Assembly: GCF_002005565.1 (NCBI RefSeq)
Contig: NZ_BDJC01000018.1
Location: 1-64,000, forward strand
Origin: Streptomyces sp. JHA26
GTDB lineage: Bacteria; Actinomycetota; Actinomycetes; Streptomycetales; Streptomycetaceae
Direction of reading: 5' to 3'
DNA length: 64,000 nucleotides
Part shown: one piece after another, positions 10,189-19,304 of the stretch
Numbering within the stretch: the stretch's first letter is position 1
Layout of the letters: every line of letters begins with the position of its first letter
The notes under the pieces: model-generated
What the model saw: the letters and a program-made list of their open reading frames with translations, nothing else
What the model was told of the DNA's origin: nothing
Database searches by the model: none
Program-made: the position numbers and the translations under genes

Positions 10189-11829
10189 TCAGGGCAGCAT
10201 CCAGCCCAGGACCGGCGTGGACTGTCCGACCACGATCAGGCACATGACCAGCAGCAGGCCGAGGCTCCACGGCAGCACCTTGCGCAGCAGGTCGCCCTCG
10301 CGGCCGGCGAGGCCGACGGCGGCGCAGGCGATGGTGAGGTTCTGCGGGGAGATCATCTTGCCGAGGACGCCGCCGGAGCTGTTGGCGGCGGCGAGCAGCT
10401 CGGGCGACAGGCCGGACTCCCGGGCGGCGGTGACCTGGAGGGCGCCGAAGAGGGCGTTGGCGGAGGTGTCGGAGCCGGAGACGGCGACGCCGAACCAGCC
10501 GAGCACCGGGGAGAGGAAGGCGAGCCCGGCGCCGGCCGCGGCGACGAAGTGGCCGATGGTGGCGGCCTGCCCGGAGAGGTTCATGACGTAGGCGAGGGCG
10601 AGGACCGAGGTGACGGTGAGGATCGCGTACCGCAGCTCGTGCACGGTCGCGAGCCACTCCTTGACCGCCACGCGCGCGTGGACGCCGAGGACGACGGCCG
10701 TGGCCAGTCCGGCGAACAGCACGAGGGTGCCGCCGGTGGAGACGATCGGCCAGGAGAAGACGTTGCCGCCGACGGGCCTGCCCTGCGGGTCGGCCACGTC
10801 CAGGAACGGCCAGTCGTACGTCTGGGTCGCCCCGGCCAGCCAGTCCTTGACCGCCGGGATCTGTGCCACGGAGAAGACGGCGACGATCAGCGCGTACGGG
10901 GCGTAGGCCCGCAGCACCTCCCGGCGGGGGTCGTCCTCGTCGAGTTCCTCGCTGCGGGCGCCGGCCGGTACGGACGCCCGGACGGGCTCGGCGGCGGGCC
11001 TGCGGGAGTGCGGTACGGCGACCAGGGCGCCGGCGCCGATCAGGGCGGCGGCGATGTCGGCGAGCTGGGCGGAGACGAAGTTGGAGGCGACGAACTGGGC
11101 GAGGGCGAAGGCGACCCCGCAGGCCAGCGCGGGGATCCAGGTCTCGCGCAGTCCGCGCCGCCCGTCCACCAGGGCGACCAGCAGCAGCGGCACGACGAGG
11201 GCCAGCAGGGGTGTCTGGCGGCCCACCACGGAGGCGACGTCGTCCAGCGGCAGCCCGGTGACCTGGGCCAGTGTGACCACGGGGGTGCCCATCGCGCCGA
11301 AGGCGACCGGTGCGGTGTTGGCGACCAGGGACACGACCGCCGCGCGCACGGGGTCGAAGCCGAGGGCGACGAGCATGACCGAGCAGATCGCGACGGGCGC
11401 CCCGAACCCGGCGAGGGCCTCCAGCAGGGCGCCGAAGCAGAAGGCGACGACGAGGGCCTGGATGCGCGGGTCGTCGGAGAGCCGGCCGAAGGAGCGGCGC
11501 AGGATGTCGAAGTGGCGGGTGCGGACGGTCATCCGGTAGACCCACAGGGCGTTGACGACGATCCACAGGATGGGGAAGAGCCCGAACACGGCGCCCTGCG
11601 CGGCGCTGGAGACCGTCTGGTCCAGGGGCATGCCGTAGGCGAGCCGGGCGACGAGGACGGCCGCCAGGAGGCCGATGAGGCCCGCCAGGTGCGCTTTCAT
11701 GCGGACGCCGCCGAGCAGGACGAGGACGATCACCAGCGGCAGGGCCGCCACGAGGGCGGACAGGCCGAGGGAGTCGGCGAGGGGTTCGAGTTCCTGGACG
11801 TACACGGGCACCTCCCCGGATTCCGCCAT
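10189..11829 (-). CDS. L-lactate permease (LctP family)
   Basis: 546 residues with about 12-14 hydrophobic segments along the whole length. LctP-type signatures include the segment GALLEALAGFGAPVAICSVML (near 140), NTAPVAFGAMGTPVVTLAQVTGLP (near 180), and the C-terminal SGSDTSANALFGALQ ... NSSGGVLGKMISPQNL. The family takes up lactate or glycolate by proton symport across the cytoplasmic membrane. ATG at 11829. A hydrophilic loop near residues 280-305 is Arg/Glu-rich. It sits between manB and DUF3499 on the same strand but has its own terminator, so it looks like an insertion into the otherwise conserved manB-DUF3499 neighbourhood. Confidence 0.92.
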   Translation of the reverse strand: MAESGEVPVYVQELEPLADSLGLSALVAALPLVIVLVLLGGVRMKAHLAGLIGLLAAVLVARLAYGMPLDQTVSSAAQGAVFGLFPILWIVVNALWVYRMTVRTRHFDILRRSFGRLSDDPRIQALVVAFCFGALLEALAGFGAPVAICSVMLVALGFDPVRAAVVSLVANTAPVAFGAMGTPVVTLAQVTGLPLDDVASVVGRQTPLLALVVPLLLVALVDGRRGLRETWIPALACGVAFALAQFVASNFVSAQLADIAAALIGAGALVAVPHSRRPAAEPVRASVPAGARSEELDEDDPRREVLRAYAPYALIVAVFSVAQIPAVKDWLAGATQTYDWPFLDVADPQGRPVGGNVFSWPIVSTGGTLVLFAGLATAVVLGVHARVAVKEWLATVHELRYAILTVTSVLALAYVMNLSGQAATIGHFVAAAGAGLAFLSPVLGWFGVAVSGSDTSANALFGALQVTAARESGLSPELLAAANSSGGVLGKMISPQNLTIACAAVGLAGREGDLLRKVLPWSLGLLLVMCLIVVGQSTPVLGWMLP

Positions 11830-11962
11830 GCGAAAGCGTTTTCTCGTGGCTTCCGGAATGGTCGTGTCCGCGACAAGGCGACGTCAATGGGCGTGCGGGA
11901 AAAGGATGTGCGGGAGTGAGCACCGGGGACCGTCGCACCCGGCGGGCGGGGGCGGACGGGGT

Positions 11963-12337
11963 TCAGTTGTCCGGCGAGCGCAGGACGCGCAGGTGGCCGC
12001 GGCGCGCGACCTCCATCGGGTCGGCCGATCGTGCCCCGCCGCCGGCTCCCGCCGCACGCTCCTGGGGGCGGGCGGCCTCGCGCACCGCGTTGGCGAGCGC
12101 TTCCAGGTCGTCGCCGCTGGGACGGGCCGGGGCCGAACCGTCGAGGAGCCGGACGACCTCCCAGCCGCGCGGGGCGGTGAGGCGCTCGGAGTGCTCGGCG
12201 CACAGGTCGTAGCAGTGGGGTTCGGCGTAGGTGGCGAGCGGGCCGAGGACCGCGGTCGAGTCGGCGTAGACGTACGTCAGCGTCGCGACGGCGGGACGGC
12301 CGCAGGCGGTGCGCGAACAGCGACGTACAGGGCTCAC
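11963..12337 (-). CDS. DUF3499 family protein
   Basis: 124 residues starting at GTG 12337. The N-terminal half carries four cysteines arranged as two pairs (CSRTAC near 7-12, CYDLC near 42-46), with nearby His residues, suggesting a small zinc site. The C-terminal half is Ala/Arg-rich and probably disordered. The product matches actinobacterial DUF3499 (Rv3258c-like), whose function is unknown. It is divergent from the zincin-like gene, as in mycobacteria. The conserved placement hints at a link with manB or WhiB, but this is inference only. Confidence 0.85.
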   Translation of the reverse strand: MSPVRRCSRTACGRPAVATLTYVYADSTAVLGPLATYAEPHCYDLCAEHSERLTAPRGWEVVRLLDGSAPARPSGDDLEALANAVREAARPQERAAGAGGGARSADPMEVARRGHLRVLRSPDN

Positions 12338-12680
12338 GATGTTGGACGGTACCGCACTCTTGAGCGGGCCGCGACGATCCCCCGCCAGGTCGTACCGTCG
12401 TGTCGCGATATGAGACGAGTCACGGCCACCTCCGGACGCACCCCTCTGACCTGCGGCGACGCCGTTTTTCGGCGTGTCGGTCAGACATGAGGGCGGTCAT
12501 AAGCTGATACAAACAGCGACATTTGCCATGAGATCCACGGTCACGGAGAGATATGGAATCGAGTCCTGTCTTGGCCTGAACGGTCGTCCGACGGCACGCG
12601 CTCCGGAGTGTCGTGGCGGCGCCCGGCGTGTCGTGCGGGGTCCGGCGTGCGGAGGCGGCGGGGACTACCCTTCACCAGTG
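12338..12680. other. Divergent promoter region DUF3499 / zincin-like gene
   Basis: 343 bp with no supported gene. A less GC-rich patch around 12495-12540 (ATAAGCTGATACAA and following) is the most promoter-like part. No clear -35/-10 pair could be fixed. Confidence 0.4.
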
Positions 12681-13133
12681 ATGGACACCCCCCTGACACC
12701 CCGTGAGGCCGGCCGCCCGGGGCCCCGCCGCCGTGATCGCCACGGCCGGGGCATGCGCGGCCCGATCGCACCGCCGCAGGTACCGCTCGCCGCCAGCCGC
12801 GCCGACCTGTTCGCGGACCTGGTGCAGGACTCCGTCGAGCGCCTGGAGCGGCGGTGGCCGCAGCTCGCCGACATCGACTTCCACGTCCTCGAGGTGCCGC
12901 GGCTGGACGGGGCCGGGCAGACCTGGAACGACGAGGCGGTGCCGCTGGGCGGCACGGTGCCCGCGCGGGACGGCCGGCGGGGGCGGGTGGTCGTCTACCG
13001 GCGGCCCGTCGAGATCCGCGCGAAGGGACGGGACGAGCGGGCGGCGCTGGTGCACGAGGTGGTCGTCGAGCAGGTCGCGGAGCTGCTCGGGCTCACGCCG
13101 GAGACGGTGGATCCGCGGTACGGGGAGGACTGA
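12681..13133 (+). CDS. Zincin-like metallopeptidase-family protein, incomplete HExxH
   Basis: 150 residues. The C-terminal ~110 residues fit the small zincin-like (DUF1025) family: LFADLVQDSVERLERRWPQLADIDFHVLEVP, a VVVYRRPVEIRAKG strand, then ALVHEVVVEQVAELLGL. In a classical metzincin-type site the motif is HExxH; here His125-Glu126 are present but position 129 is Val. So either the zinc site is incomplete or another residue supplies the ligand. The start is ATG 12681, with GTG 12678 directly before it as an alternative; no strong ribosome binding site is visible. The first 35 residues are basic and probably disordered. Conserved next to DUF3499. Confidence 0.85.
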   Translation: MDTPLTPREAGRPGPRRRDRHGRGMRGPIAPPQVPLAASRADLFADLVQDSVERLERRWPQLADIDFHVLEVPRLDGAGQTWNDEAVPLGGTVPARDGRRGRVVVYRRPVEIRAKGRDERAALVHEVVVEQVAELLGLTPETVDPRYGED

Positions 13134-13156
13134 GGGGCGGCCCGGGGCCGGTCCGG

Positions 13157-13178
13157 GGCCGGTCCGGCGGGACCGGCC
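13157..13178. terminator. Convergent hairpin terminator
   Basis: A perfect 9-bp stem GGCCGGTCC / GGACCGGCC with a 4-nt loop between two converging genes. The left arm belongs to an 11-bp tandem duplication (GGGGCCGGTCC twice, ending at 13165). Confidence 0.65.
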
Positions 13179-13200
13179 GGGGGCCTGGTCGGGGGGCCTG

Positions 13201-14694
13201 TCACCTCTGCAGCACCGACAGGTCCTCCTCCGCCTCCGGGACCGCCACCGTCCCCCGGTCGTCCGGGAGGGTCTGCACCGTGAAGGCCGCCGCGTCGTCG
13301 TCCTCGGCCTCCGGCTGCGTCAGCGTGCGGGCCGCGTACACGGGGCCGCCGGACAGGGACTCGACCGTCAGCGCGTAGGTGCCCTTCAGGCCCGCCGGGA
13401 CGGGCAGCTGCACGTCCTGGGTGGTGCCGCCCTTGACCGTGTACGTCCGGGACGCCGTCGTACCGCCCTCGCTGCCGGCCGACGCCGTGACCTTCACCTG
13501 CGCGGTCTTCCCGGGGGCGGTCAGGGACAGGGTGGTGCCCTTGGCGCGGTTGTCCGCCGAGGTCGCGCGTGCCCCGACCGGGCCGGAGGCCGGGATGAAG
13601 GCCGTCTCCTGCGCCGTTCCCTTGCCCCGCACCACCCGCAGCGCGGCCACCACCGGCACGGACCGGCTCGTCGGCGTCAGCACCAGCGACCCCGCCTCGC
13701 CGCGCGTGACCTCGCCGAGGTCGACGCCCGTCGTCATGCCCGCCTTGACGCGCACCGTCTCGTGCCCGGCGGGCGTGAGCAGCCCGGTCGGTGACGCGAG
13801 CTGCACCTTCAGGTCGGCGTCGGTGTCACCGGGCGTGAACAGCACCAGGCGCACGGCCGTGGCGTCCTTGGGGATGCCCGGCAGCACCAGGCTGCCCGCC
13901 GGGTCCGTGGCCGCGGCCAGCCAGTCGCCGCCGGTCTTGTCGCCCAGGGCCTCCACCGCGGCACCGACCCGACCGCTGCGCACGCCGACGTGCACGGTGA
14001 GGTCGGCCTCCCGCGCGTCGCTGAGCGTGGACAACAGGATCGACTCGCTGCCGTGGGCGGGCACCGTGATGCCCTCGCTCACCGACGACTTCACGGCGCC
14101 GTCCTTGCCGTAGAGCTCGATGTCGACGACGGCCGCCGAGTCGTCGGGGTTGGTCAGGTGCACGTAGTCGGTGCGGTCGGCCGTCGTGGCGGCGCCGGGG
14201 AACCAGAACTGCGTGTCCGGCGCGGTGCAGGTGACGCCCAGCAGTCCGCGGCCCGTGCCGGCGGCGACCTCCGTGGTCTGCTGCACCGTCCAGCCGGGGG
14301 CGTAACTCCCCTCCGCCGTACCGACGAACGCGGGCGTGTCGGCGCCGGTGGTCCTCGCGGTGACCGGGGTGCCGGGGGCCGCGGGCCGGACGACGGGCTT
14401 GCCGGCCTTCCCGCCGCCCTTCTCGCCCGGCTCCTCGGGCGCGGCGGCGAGTTGGGCCTTGCCCTTGCCGTCGGTGCCCTTGGTGACGGGCGTGAACGAC
14501 GTGTACGACGTCTCGGCCAGGTCGGAGGTGCTGGGCGCCGGGCACAGCAGGCTGGTCCGTTCCACGGGCAGCCGCGCGGCCGTCGCTCCGGCGGGGTCCG
14601 CGCCGGAGGCGTCCGGAGTGGACAGCGCCGCGAATCCGGTGACGGCGGCGAGCGCGGTGACACCGGCGATCAGGGACAGGGTGGTGCGGTTCAC
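13201..14694 (-). CDS. Secreted DUF5719-like protein
   Basis: 497 residues. The N-terminus is a signal peptide or membrane anchor (NRTTLSLIAGVTALAAVTGFAAL). The exported part is Ala/Gly/Thr/Val-rich with repeated beta-type stretches, e.g. TADRTDYVHLTNPDDSAAVVDIELYG and GSESILLSTLSDARE. This matches actinobacterial DUF5719 proteins. The GTG at 14694 overlaps the stop of the upstream glycosyltransferase by 4 bp, so the two are translationally coupled. The natural inference is that this exported protein works outside the membrane with that glycosyltransferase, for example in handling its glycan product. No catalytic residues are recognisable. Confidence 0.82.
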   Translation of the reverse strand: MNRTTLSLIAGVTALAAVTGFAALSTPDASGADPAGATAARLPVERTSLLCPAPSTSDLAETSYTSFTPVTKGTDGKGKAQLAAAPEEPGEKGGGKAGKPVVRPAAPGTPVTARTTGADTPAFVGTAEGSYAPGWTVQQTTEVAAGTGRGLLGVTCTAPDTQFWFPGAATTADRTDYVHLTNPDDSAAVVDIELYGKDGAVKSSVSEGITVPAHGSESILLSTLSDAREADLTVHVGVRSGRVGAAVEALGDKTGGDWLAAATDPAGSLVLPGIPKDATAVRLVLFTPGDTDADLKVQLASPTGLLTPAGHETVRVKAGMTTGVDLGEVTRGEAGSLVLTPTSRSVPVVAALRVVRGKGTAQETAFIPASGPVGARATSADNRAKGTTLSLTAPGKTAQVKVTASAGSEGGTTASRTYTVKGGTTQDVQLPVPAGLKGTYALTVESLSGGPVYAARTLTQPEAEDDDAAAFTVQTLPDDRGTVAVPEAEEDLSVLQR

Positions 14695-17600
14695 TGCTGG
14701 CTCCCGTCGGGACGCTCACTGCCCGTGCCGTGGGGCCGGTGGGCCTGGGAAGGGTCGTACGGCGCGTCGTAGCCGCCCTGGCCGTACGCCTGGTCGTACG
14801 CGGGGTCGTAGGCCTGGCCGTACGCGGGGTCGTAACCGGCGGCCGGGGCCGGGTCGCCGTAGGCGTACGGGGCGTACTGGCCGCCCTGGCCGTCCGGGGC
14901 GTCCTGGTAGGCGTCCGCCGGGTACGGCTGCTGCCCGTAGGCGGCCGGGTCGTACTGCTGGGCGTCCGGGTACTGCTCGTCGCCGTACGTGCCGTAGGAG
15001 TCGTACCCGGCGTCCGGGTGCCCGGACGGGTCCCAGGCGCCGGGCGCCTGCTGCGGGACCGTCGCCGGGGGCTCCTGCGGCGGGGCGGGGTCCGCGGCGG
15101 GGTCCGGCGTCCCGGCCTCCGCCCCGGCGCCGGCCGTGGTCTCCGCCACGGCCTCCGCCTCGGCCTGGGCCCGCAGCCGGCGTGCCCGGCGTCCCTCGCC
15201 GGCGACCGCCTGGGCGGGGACGACCGGCTCGTCGGGCAGGTCGTCGTCGACGTCGCGGCGCCGGCCGGGCAGGGCGAGGACCACCAGGACGACGGCGAGC
15301 AGGCCCTGGGCCCACAGCCAGGCGGTGTGGGTGAACGGGTCGTCGTAGGTGACGTCCAGCCTGCCGCCGGAGGCGGGGAGTTCGAAGCCCTGTGCCCAGC
15401 CGTCGACCGTGGTGCGGGTGAGCGGCTTGCCGTCGAGGGTGGCCGTCCAGCCGTCGGCGGCGGTGTCGGCGAGGCGCAGGACGCGGCCCTCGGCGCCGGA
15501 CGGGATCTTCGTGTGGATCTCCACGGGCCCGGCGGCGACCGGCTGCGGCTCGCCCGTGGCGGTGCCGCGGCCGGAGACGATGGTCGCGCGCGCGACGTCC
15601 CGGTCGACCTGCCACAGCCCGCTGCCGTCCTGCTGGCTGAGCCGCCTCAGCCCCGGCGTGGCGTCCAGGACGCGGACGACGTCGTGGGGCGCCCCCTTGT
15701 GCACGAGGACGTAGCGCACGGCGAAGTCGCCGAGCTGACCCGCCTGGTCGGCGCCGGAGCCGGCCACCAGGTTGGCGACGACCTTGTCGAGCCTGCTGTT
15801 CCCCCCGTCGGCGGCCAGTTCGCCGTCACCGAGGCGGATCCCGGCCCCGCGGACCAGCAGGTAGCTCACGTGGGCGGCGGAGTCGCTGTCGAGGACGAGG
15901 GTGCGGGCCTGGTCGCGGGTGACGCTGTCCTCGGCGACGAACGCGGGGACCTGCACCGGGTCGCGTCGCTCCAGGGGCCCGTCGGCGCCGCCGGTCATCC
16001 AGCCGACGGCGGCGACCAGCGGGCCGACGGCCGAGGCGAGGGCGATGAGCGCGGCGACCGGCTGACGCCAGCCGAAGCTCTGCTCGGCGACGCGGAAGCG
16101 TGCGCCGTCGGCCCCCAGGACGGCGGCGGACAGCAGGGCGAGGCCGTAGACGAGGGTGGCGGGGCCCGCCCAGGCGGAACGGTTCGACAGGACCGCGAGG
16201 ACGAGGGCGACCAGCGCGACGGCCCAGGCCGCCCGGATCGCGCCCTGCCGCTCGGAGCGCAGCAGGGCGGCCAGCGCGGCCAGCACGATGCCGATGAGGA
16301 CCAGCCCGCCGACCGTGCCGGGGCCGCCGGGGCTGGCGCCGAGCAGGTCGAGCGCGGAGGCGGCCGAGGAGCCGTACTCCAGGCCGGCCTCGTCGAAGAA
16401 GTCGAGGGGGAACAGCGACAGCGACCAGGGCGCGAGCAGCAGCAGGGGCGTGCCGAGCTGGGCGATCAGGCGCAGCCCGTACGCCGTGATGTCGCCGCGG
16501 CGCAGGACCAGGACGCCGACGCCGAGCAGCAGCGCGAGGGGCCACACGACGGGGGTGAAGGCGGTGGTGATCGTCAGCAGCAGCGCGTACGCCCAGGTGG
16601 CGCGCCAGCTGCCGCGCGCGCCGGACCGCCCGGCCAGGCCGGCGGCCGCGACGGCCGCGCGCGCGGCGAGCGGGAGCAGCACGGCGAGGACGGCGGTGCC
16701 GATGCGGCCGCCGGCGAGCGCGCCGGTGGCGGCGGGCAGGAAGGCGTAGGCGACGGCCGCCCACGCGCGCAGCAGCCGGGAGGGCACGAGCGGGCGGGAG
16801 GCGAAGTAGGCGGTGACACCGGCGAGGGGCACCGAGCAGACCAGCAGCAGGGTGACGGCCAGGCCGGTGGAGCCGAGCAGGACGGAGGCGAGCGTGGCGA
16901 CGATCGCCAGGTAGGGCGGCGCGGAGGCGGTGCCACCGGTGCCCACGGTGTGCCAGGCGTCCACGTACCGCGACCACAGCTCGCCGGCGCCGGCCGGGGC
17001 GGGCAGCAGCGCGCCGCCCGCCAGCGCGCCGCCGCCGAGGAGGGCGCGGCAGGCGACCAGGGAGACGAGCATCAGCACCAGGAAGAGCACCGGGCCGGGT
17101 TTGCGGGCGATGCGCTTGAGGCGGGCGAACTGCTCGATCTCGAGGAAGTCGGCGTCGTCGCCGCCCGGTCCGGACTCGATGGCACCGCCGTGCCGCCCGG
17201 CGCCCGCGGCCGCCTCGGCGTCGGAGCTGCCGGCGAAACTGCCCGCGATCTGTTCGACGGTGACGCGGACGGTCGCGCCGGGGGGCGGGAACAGGGGGCG
17301 CAGTTCGTCCTTCGCGACCTGCGGGCGTCCGCGTTCGCGCCGTCCGGCGATGATGCGCTCGGGCCGCAGCAGGACGCTCAGCAGGCCCCGGATCTCGTCC
17401 AGCGCTTGGCCGGGGACCTTGCCGACGAGGTAGGCGAGGGTCCGCAGCAGGGTGCCGACCACGAGCCGCAGCAGCACCCAGGGCAGGGCGGCGGTGCGGA
17501 CGTTGACGAGGAGGGTGTGGACGGCGCCGGCCTTGTCCACCTTGTGCGGGGATGCGGTGGTGCGCCCCGCGCAGTCGACGGCGCGGCGTTCGCGGGAGGC

Positions 17601-18440
17601 CGCCTCGGCGTGGCGTACGACCGCCTCCGGGGCGACCAGGACGCGCAGTCCGGCGGCGTGCGCGCGCCAGCACAGGTCGACGTCGTCGCGCATCAGGGGC
17701 AGCCGGCGGTCGAACCCGCCGAGCCGCTCGAAGACGTCACGCCGGATCAGCATGCCCGCGGTGGACACCGACAGGACGGGACGGACGTGGTCGTGCTGGC
17801 CCTGGTCCTGTTCACGGCGGTCCAGACCGGTCCAGCGGCGGCCGGAGTTGGCGATGGAGACGCCGACCTCCAGCAGCTGCCGGCGGTCGTACCAGCCGCG
17901 GAGTTTGGGGCCGACGACGGCGACGTCCTCGCGGCCGAGTTCGTACTCGTTGTCCACGACGCGCAGCAGCTGCGCCAGGGCGTCGGGTGCGGGGGCGCAG
18001 TCGTCGTGCAGCAGCCACAGCCACTGCACCGGTTCCCCGTGCGGGAGTTCGGGCAGGTCGTAGGCGTCGTCGCGCCAGGTGCGCGTGACGGGGTCCCAGC
18101 CACTGGGCCGCCGCAGGTACGCCAGGTCCTCGGGGGTGAGGAGCGGTGCGATGCGCGCGGCCTCCGCGACGGCCTGGCCGAAGCCGGTGCGCCGGGCGAG
18201 GTGCAGCACGCGGTCGTCCCCGAGGGCCTCGGTGACCAGCCGGGCGGAGTCGTCGGCGCTGCCGGTGTCGGCGGCCACGGCGTACTGGACGGGGCGCTCC
18301 TGGCCGAGCAACCCGGCGAGCGCGTCGGGCAGCCAGCGGGCCCCGTCGTGGGAGACGAGGACGGCGGTCACCACGTGGCGCGGGAACTCAGGTGCGGCAG
18401 CGAGGTCTTGCTGGGCTGCCGTGTGGCTGTGCACGGACAT
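14691..18440 (-). CDS. Large membrane glycosyltransferase, family 2, with low-complexity tail
   Basis: About 1249 residues. Residues ~20-280 form a GT-A domain: HVVTAVLVSHDGARWLPDAL, an acidic LLHDDCAP (DxD-like, nucleotide-sugar/metal site), and LMRDDVDLCWRAHAAG (the ED-type catalytic block). From ~300 to ~1050 there are about a dozen hydrophobic helices plus an extracytoplasmic loop region (VHISYLLV-type strands, IHTKIPSGAEGRVLRLADTAADGWTATLDG). The final ~170 residues are Pro/Gln/Tyr/Asp-rich with repeated Tyr-Asp-Pro-Ala-Tyr units. I use the ATG at 18440; an in-frame GTG at 18479 is the alternative, and neither has a clear ribosome binding site. Coupled to the DUF5719 gene. Sugar donor and acceptor are unknown. 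Confidence 0.85.
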   Translation of the reverse strand: MSVHSHTAAQQDLAAAPEFPRHVVTAVLVSHDGARWLPDALAGLLGQERPVQYAVAADTGSADDSARLVTEALGDDRVLHLARRTGFGQAVAEAARIAPLLTPEDLAYLRRPSGWDPVTRTWRDDAYDLPELPHGEPVQWLWLLHDDCAPAPDALAQLLRVVDNEYELGREDVAVVGPKLRGWYDRRQLLEVGVSIANSGRRWTGLDRREQDQGQHDHVRPVLSVSTAGMLIRRDVFERLGGFDRRLPLMRDDVDLCWRAHAAGLRVLVAPEAVVRHAEAASRERRAVDCAGRTTASPHKVDKAGAVHTLLVNVRTAALPWVLLRLVVGTLLRTLAYLVGKVPGQALDEIRGLLSVLLRPERIIAGRRERGRPQVAKDELRPLFPPPGATVRVTVEQIAGSFAGSSDAEAAAGAGRHGGAIESGPGGDDADFLEIEQFARLKRIARKPGPVLFLVLMLVSLVACRALLGGGALAGGALLPAPAGAGELWSRYVDAWHTVGTGGTASAPPYLAIVATLASVLLGSTGLAVTLLLVCSVPLAGVTAYFASRPLVPSRLLRAWAAVAYAFLPAATGALAGGRIGTAVLAVLLPLAARAAVAAAGLAGRSGARGSWRATWAYALLLTITTAFTPVVWPLALLLGVGVLVLRRGDITAYGLRLIAQLGTPLLLLAPWSLSLFPLDFFDEAGLEYGSSAASALDLLGASPGGPGTVGGLVLIGIVLAALAALLRSERQGAIRAAWAVALVALVLAVLSNRSAWAGPATLVYGLALLSAAVLGADGARFRVAEQSFGWRQPVAALIALASAVGPLVAAVGWMTGGADGPLERRDPVQVPAFVAEDSVTRDQARTLVLDSDSAAHVSYLLVRGAGIRLGDGELAADGGNSRLDKVVANLVAGSGADQAGQLGDFAVRYVLVHKGAPHDVVRVLDATPGLRRLSQQDGSGLWQVDRDVARATIVSGRGTATGEPQPVAAGPVEIHTKIPSGAEGRVLRLADTAADGWTATLDGKPLTRTTVDGWAQGFELPASGGRLDVTYDDPFTHTAWLWAQGLLAVVLVVLALPGRRRDVDDDLPDEPVVPAQAVAGEGRRARRLRAQAEAEAVAETTAGAGAEAGTPDPAADPAPPQEPPATVPQQAPGAWDPSGHPDAGYDSYGTYGDEQYPDAQQYDPAAYGQQPYPADAYQDAPDGQGGQYAPYAYGDPAPAAGYDPAYGQAYDPAYDQAYGQGGYDAPYDPSQAHRPHGTGSERPDGSQQ

Positions 18441-18753
18441 CGAGGTACGGGCCCCGGTTCGATGGACTGCGGTGGACACCCGTGCCTGTGGGGAACGGCG
18501 GGGCGTCTCGGACGAGCGCCCACACTATCGGCAGATCGAACGGGGCGGCGCGGAGCGCCTCGTCGGGGGGGGCGGTGGCCGGGGGCGGCCGGGCACGACG
18601 GCCCACCGCTGTGGACGGCCCGACCTCGAGGGGCCGTTCACGGCCGTCGGGCACGTACGGGGTGCGCTGTCCGTCGGGCGGCGGGCCGGGCGCCGGAGCG
18701 GACGACGGGGGGACGGCGGCCTTCTTCAGGCGGCGTCCCTCAGGCGGCCTTCC
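18441..18753. other. Intergenic region between whiB and the glycosyltransferase
   Basis: 313 bp without a supported gene. It holds the repeat cluster behind whiB (18712-18783) and presumably the glycosyltransferase promoter. Confidence 0.5.
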
Positions 18754-18783
18754 TCAGACGGCGGCCTTCTTCAGACGGCGGCG
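18712..18783. repeat. Imperfect tandem repeats extending the whiB 3' end
   Basis: The 18-mer GACGGCGGCCTTCTTCAG occurs exactly at 18712-18729 and 18757-18774. Two degenerate units of the same motif lie between them, giving four units of roughly 14-18 bp. The second exact copy includes the last codons and stop of whiB (minus strand). Confidence 0.85.
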
Positions 18784-19017
18784 TTCCCGCTCGGACAGGC
18801 CGCCCCAGATGCCGAAGCGCTCGTCGTTGGCAAGGGCGTACTCGAGGCACTCGGAGCGGACCTCGCACGCGAGGCAGACCTTCTTGGCCTCCCGGGTGGA
18901 GCCGCCCTTCTCGGGGAAGAAGGACTCGGGGTCGGTCTGGGCGCACAGTGCGCGCTCCTGCCAGCCGAGCTCCTCGTCCGCGTCGTCGACCAGCAGTTGC
19001 TGCACCAGCTCGGTCAT
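18754..19017 (-). CDS. whiB: WhiB, iron-sulfur developmental regulator
   Basis: 87 residues, the length of classical Streptomyces WhiB (ortholog of mycobacterial WhiB2). Four cysteines ligate a [4Fe-4S] cluster: Cys25, Cys48, Cys51 and Cys57, the last three in a C-x2-C-x5-C pattern. The GIWGG turn (residues 69-73) is followed by the basic ERERRRLKKAAV tail, which binds DNA. WhiB works with WhiA to trigger sporulation septation in aerial hyphae (established in Streptomyces). ATG at 19017. A promoter is visible upstream at 19091-19120. Its last codons are duplicated downstream (see repeat entry). Confidence 0.97.
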   Translation of the reverse strand: MTELVQQLLVDDADEELGWQERALCAQTDPESFFPEKGGSTREAKKVCLACEVRSECLEYALANDERFGIWGGLSERERRRLKKAAV

Positions 19018-19090
19018 GTGCGCCCCTCGTCCGTCTTTCGCATCCCCGTGATCCAGCCGTTATCGATTCCGGCTGAACGACACGAGTGAA

Positions 19091-19120
19091 ATTACAAGTG
19101 TGCTGCTCCGGGCGAGTCAA
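19091..19120 (-). promoter_or_regulatory. Candidate whiB promoter
   Basis: On the minus strand: TTGACT (19115-19120), an 18-bp spacer, then TGTAAT (19091-19096), about 75 bp before the whiB ATG. This is a good match to a vegetative sigma factor site. whiB is known to have a constitutive and a developmental promoter; which one this represents is not decided here. Confidence 0.6.
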
Positions 19121-19304
19121 GCCGAGATCTGCTATTGGGCCCCTTATTCACTCTGCAGAACCAAGGCTGAGCAGAAAGTGTTCAAATCGCCATAAACCTT
19201 GACATGCCGACGAGGCCACAGGAGCCCTCGGTCCCGCACGGAACCCGTACAGGGGAGGACGCCCCGGCGTTCGATCTCGTTCCGACACACGCACCGAAGC
19301 GAAC

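Noticed and set aside
14730..19076. 1448-residue plus-strand open frame antisense to the glycosyltransferase
   Set aside because: Gly/Val/Arg/Gln-rich composition without hydrophobic cores or motifs; it is the complement of high-GC codon usage in the real gene and also runs through whiB.
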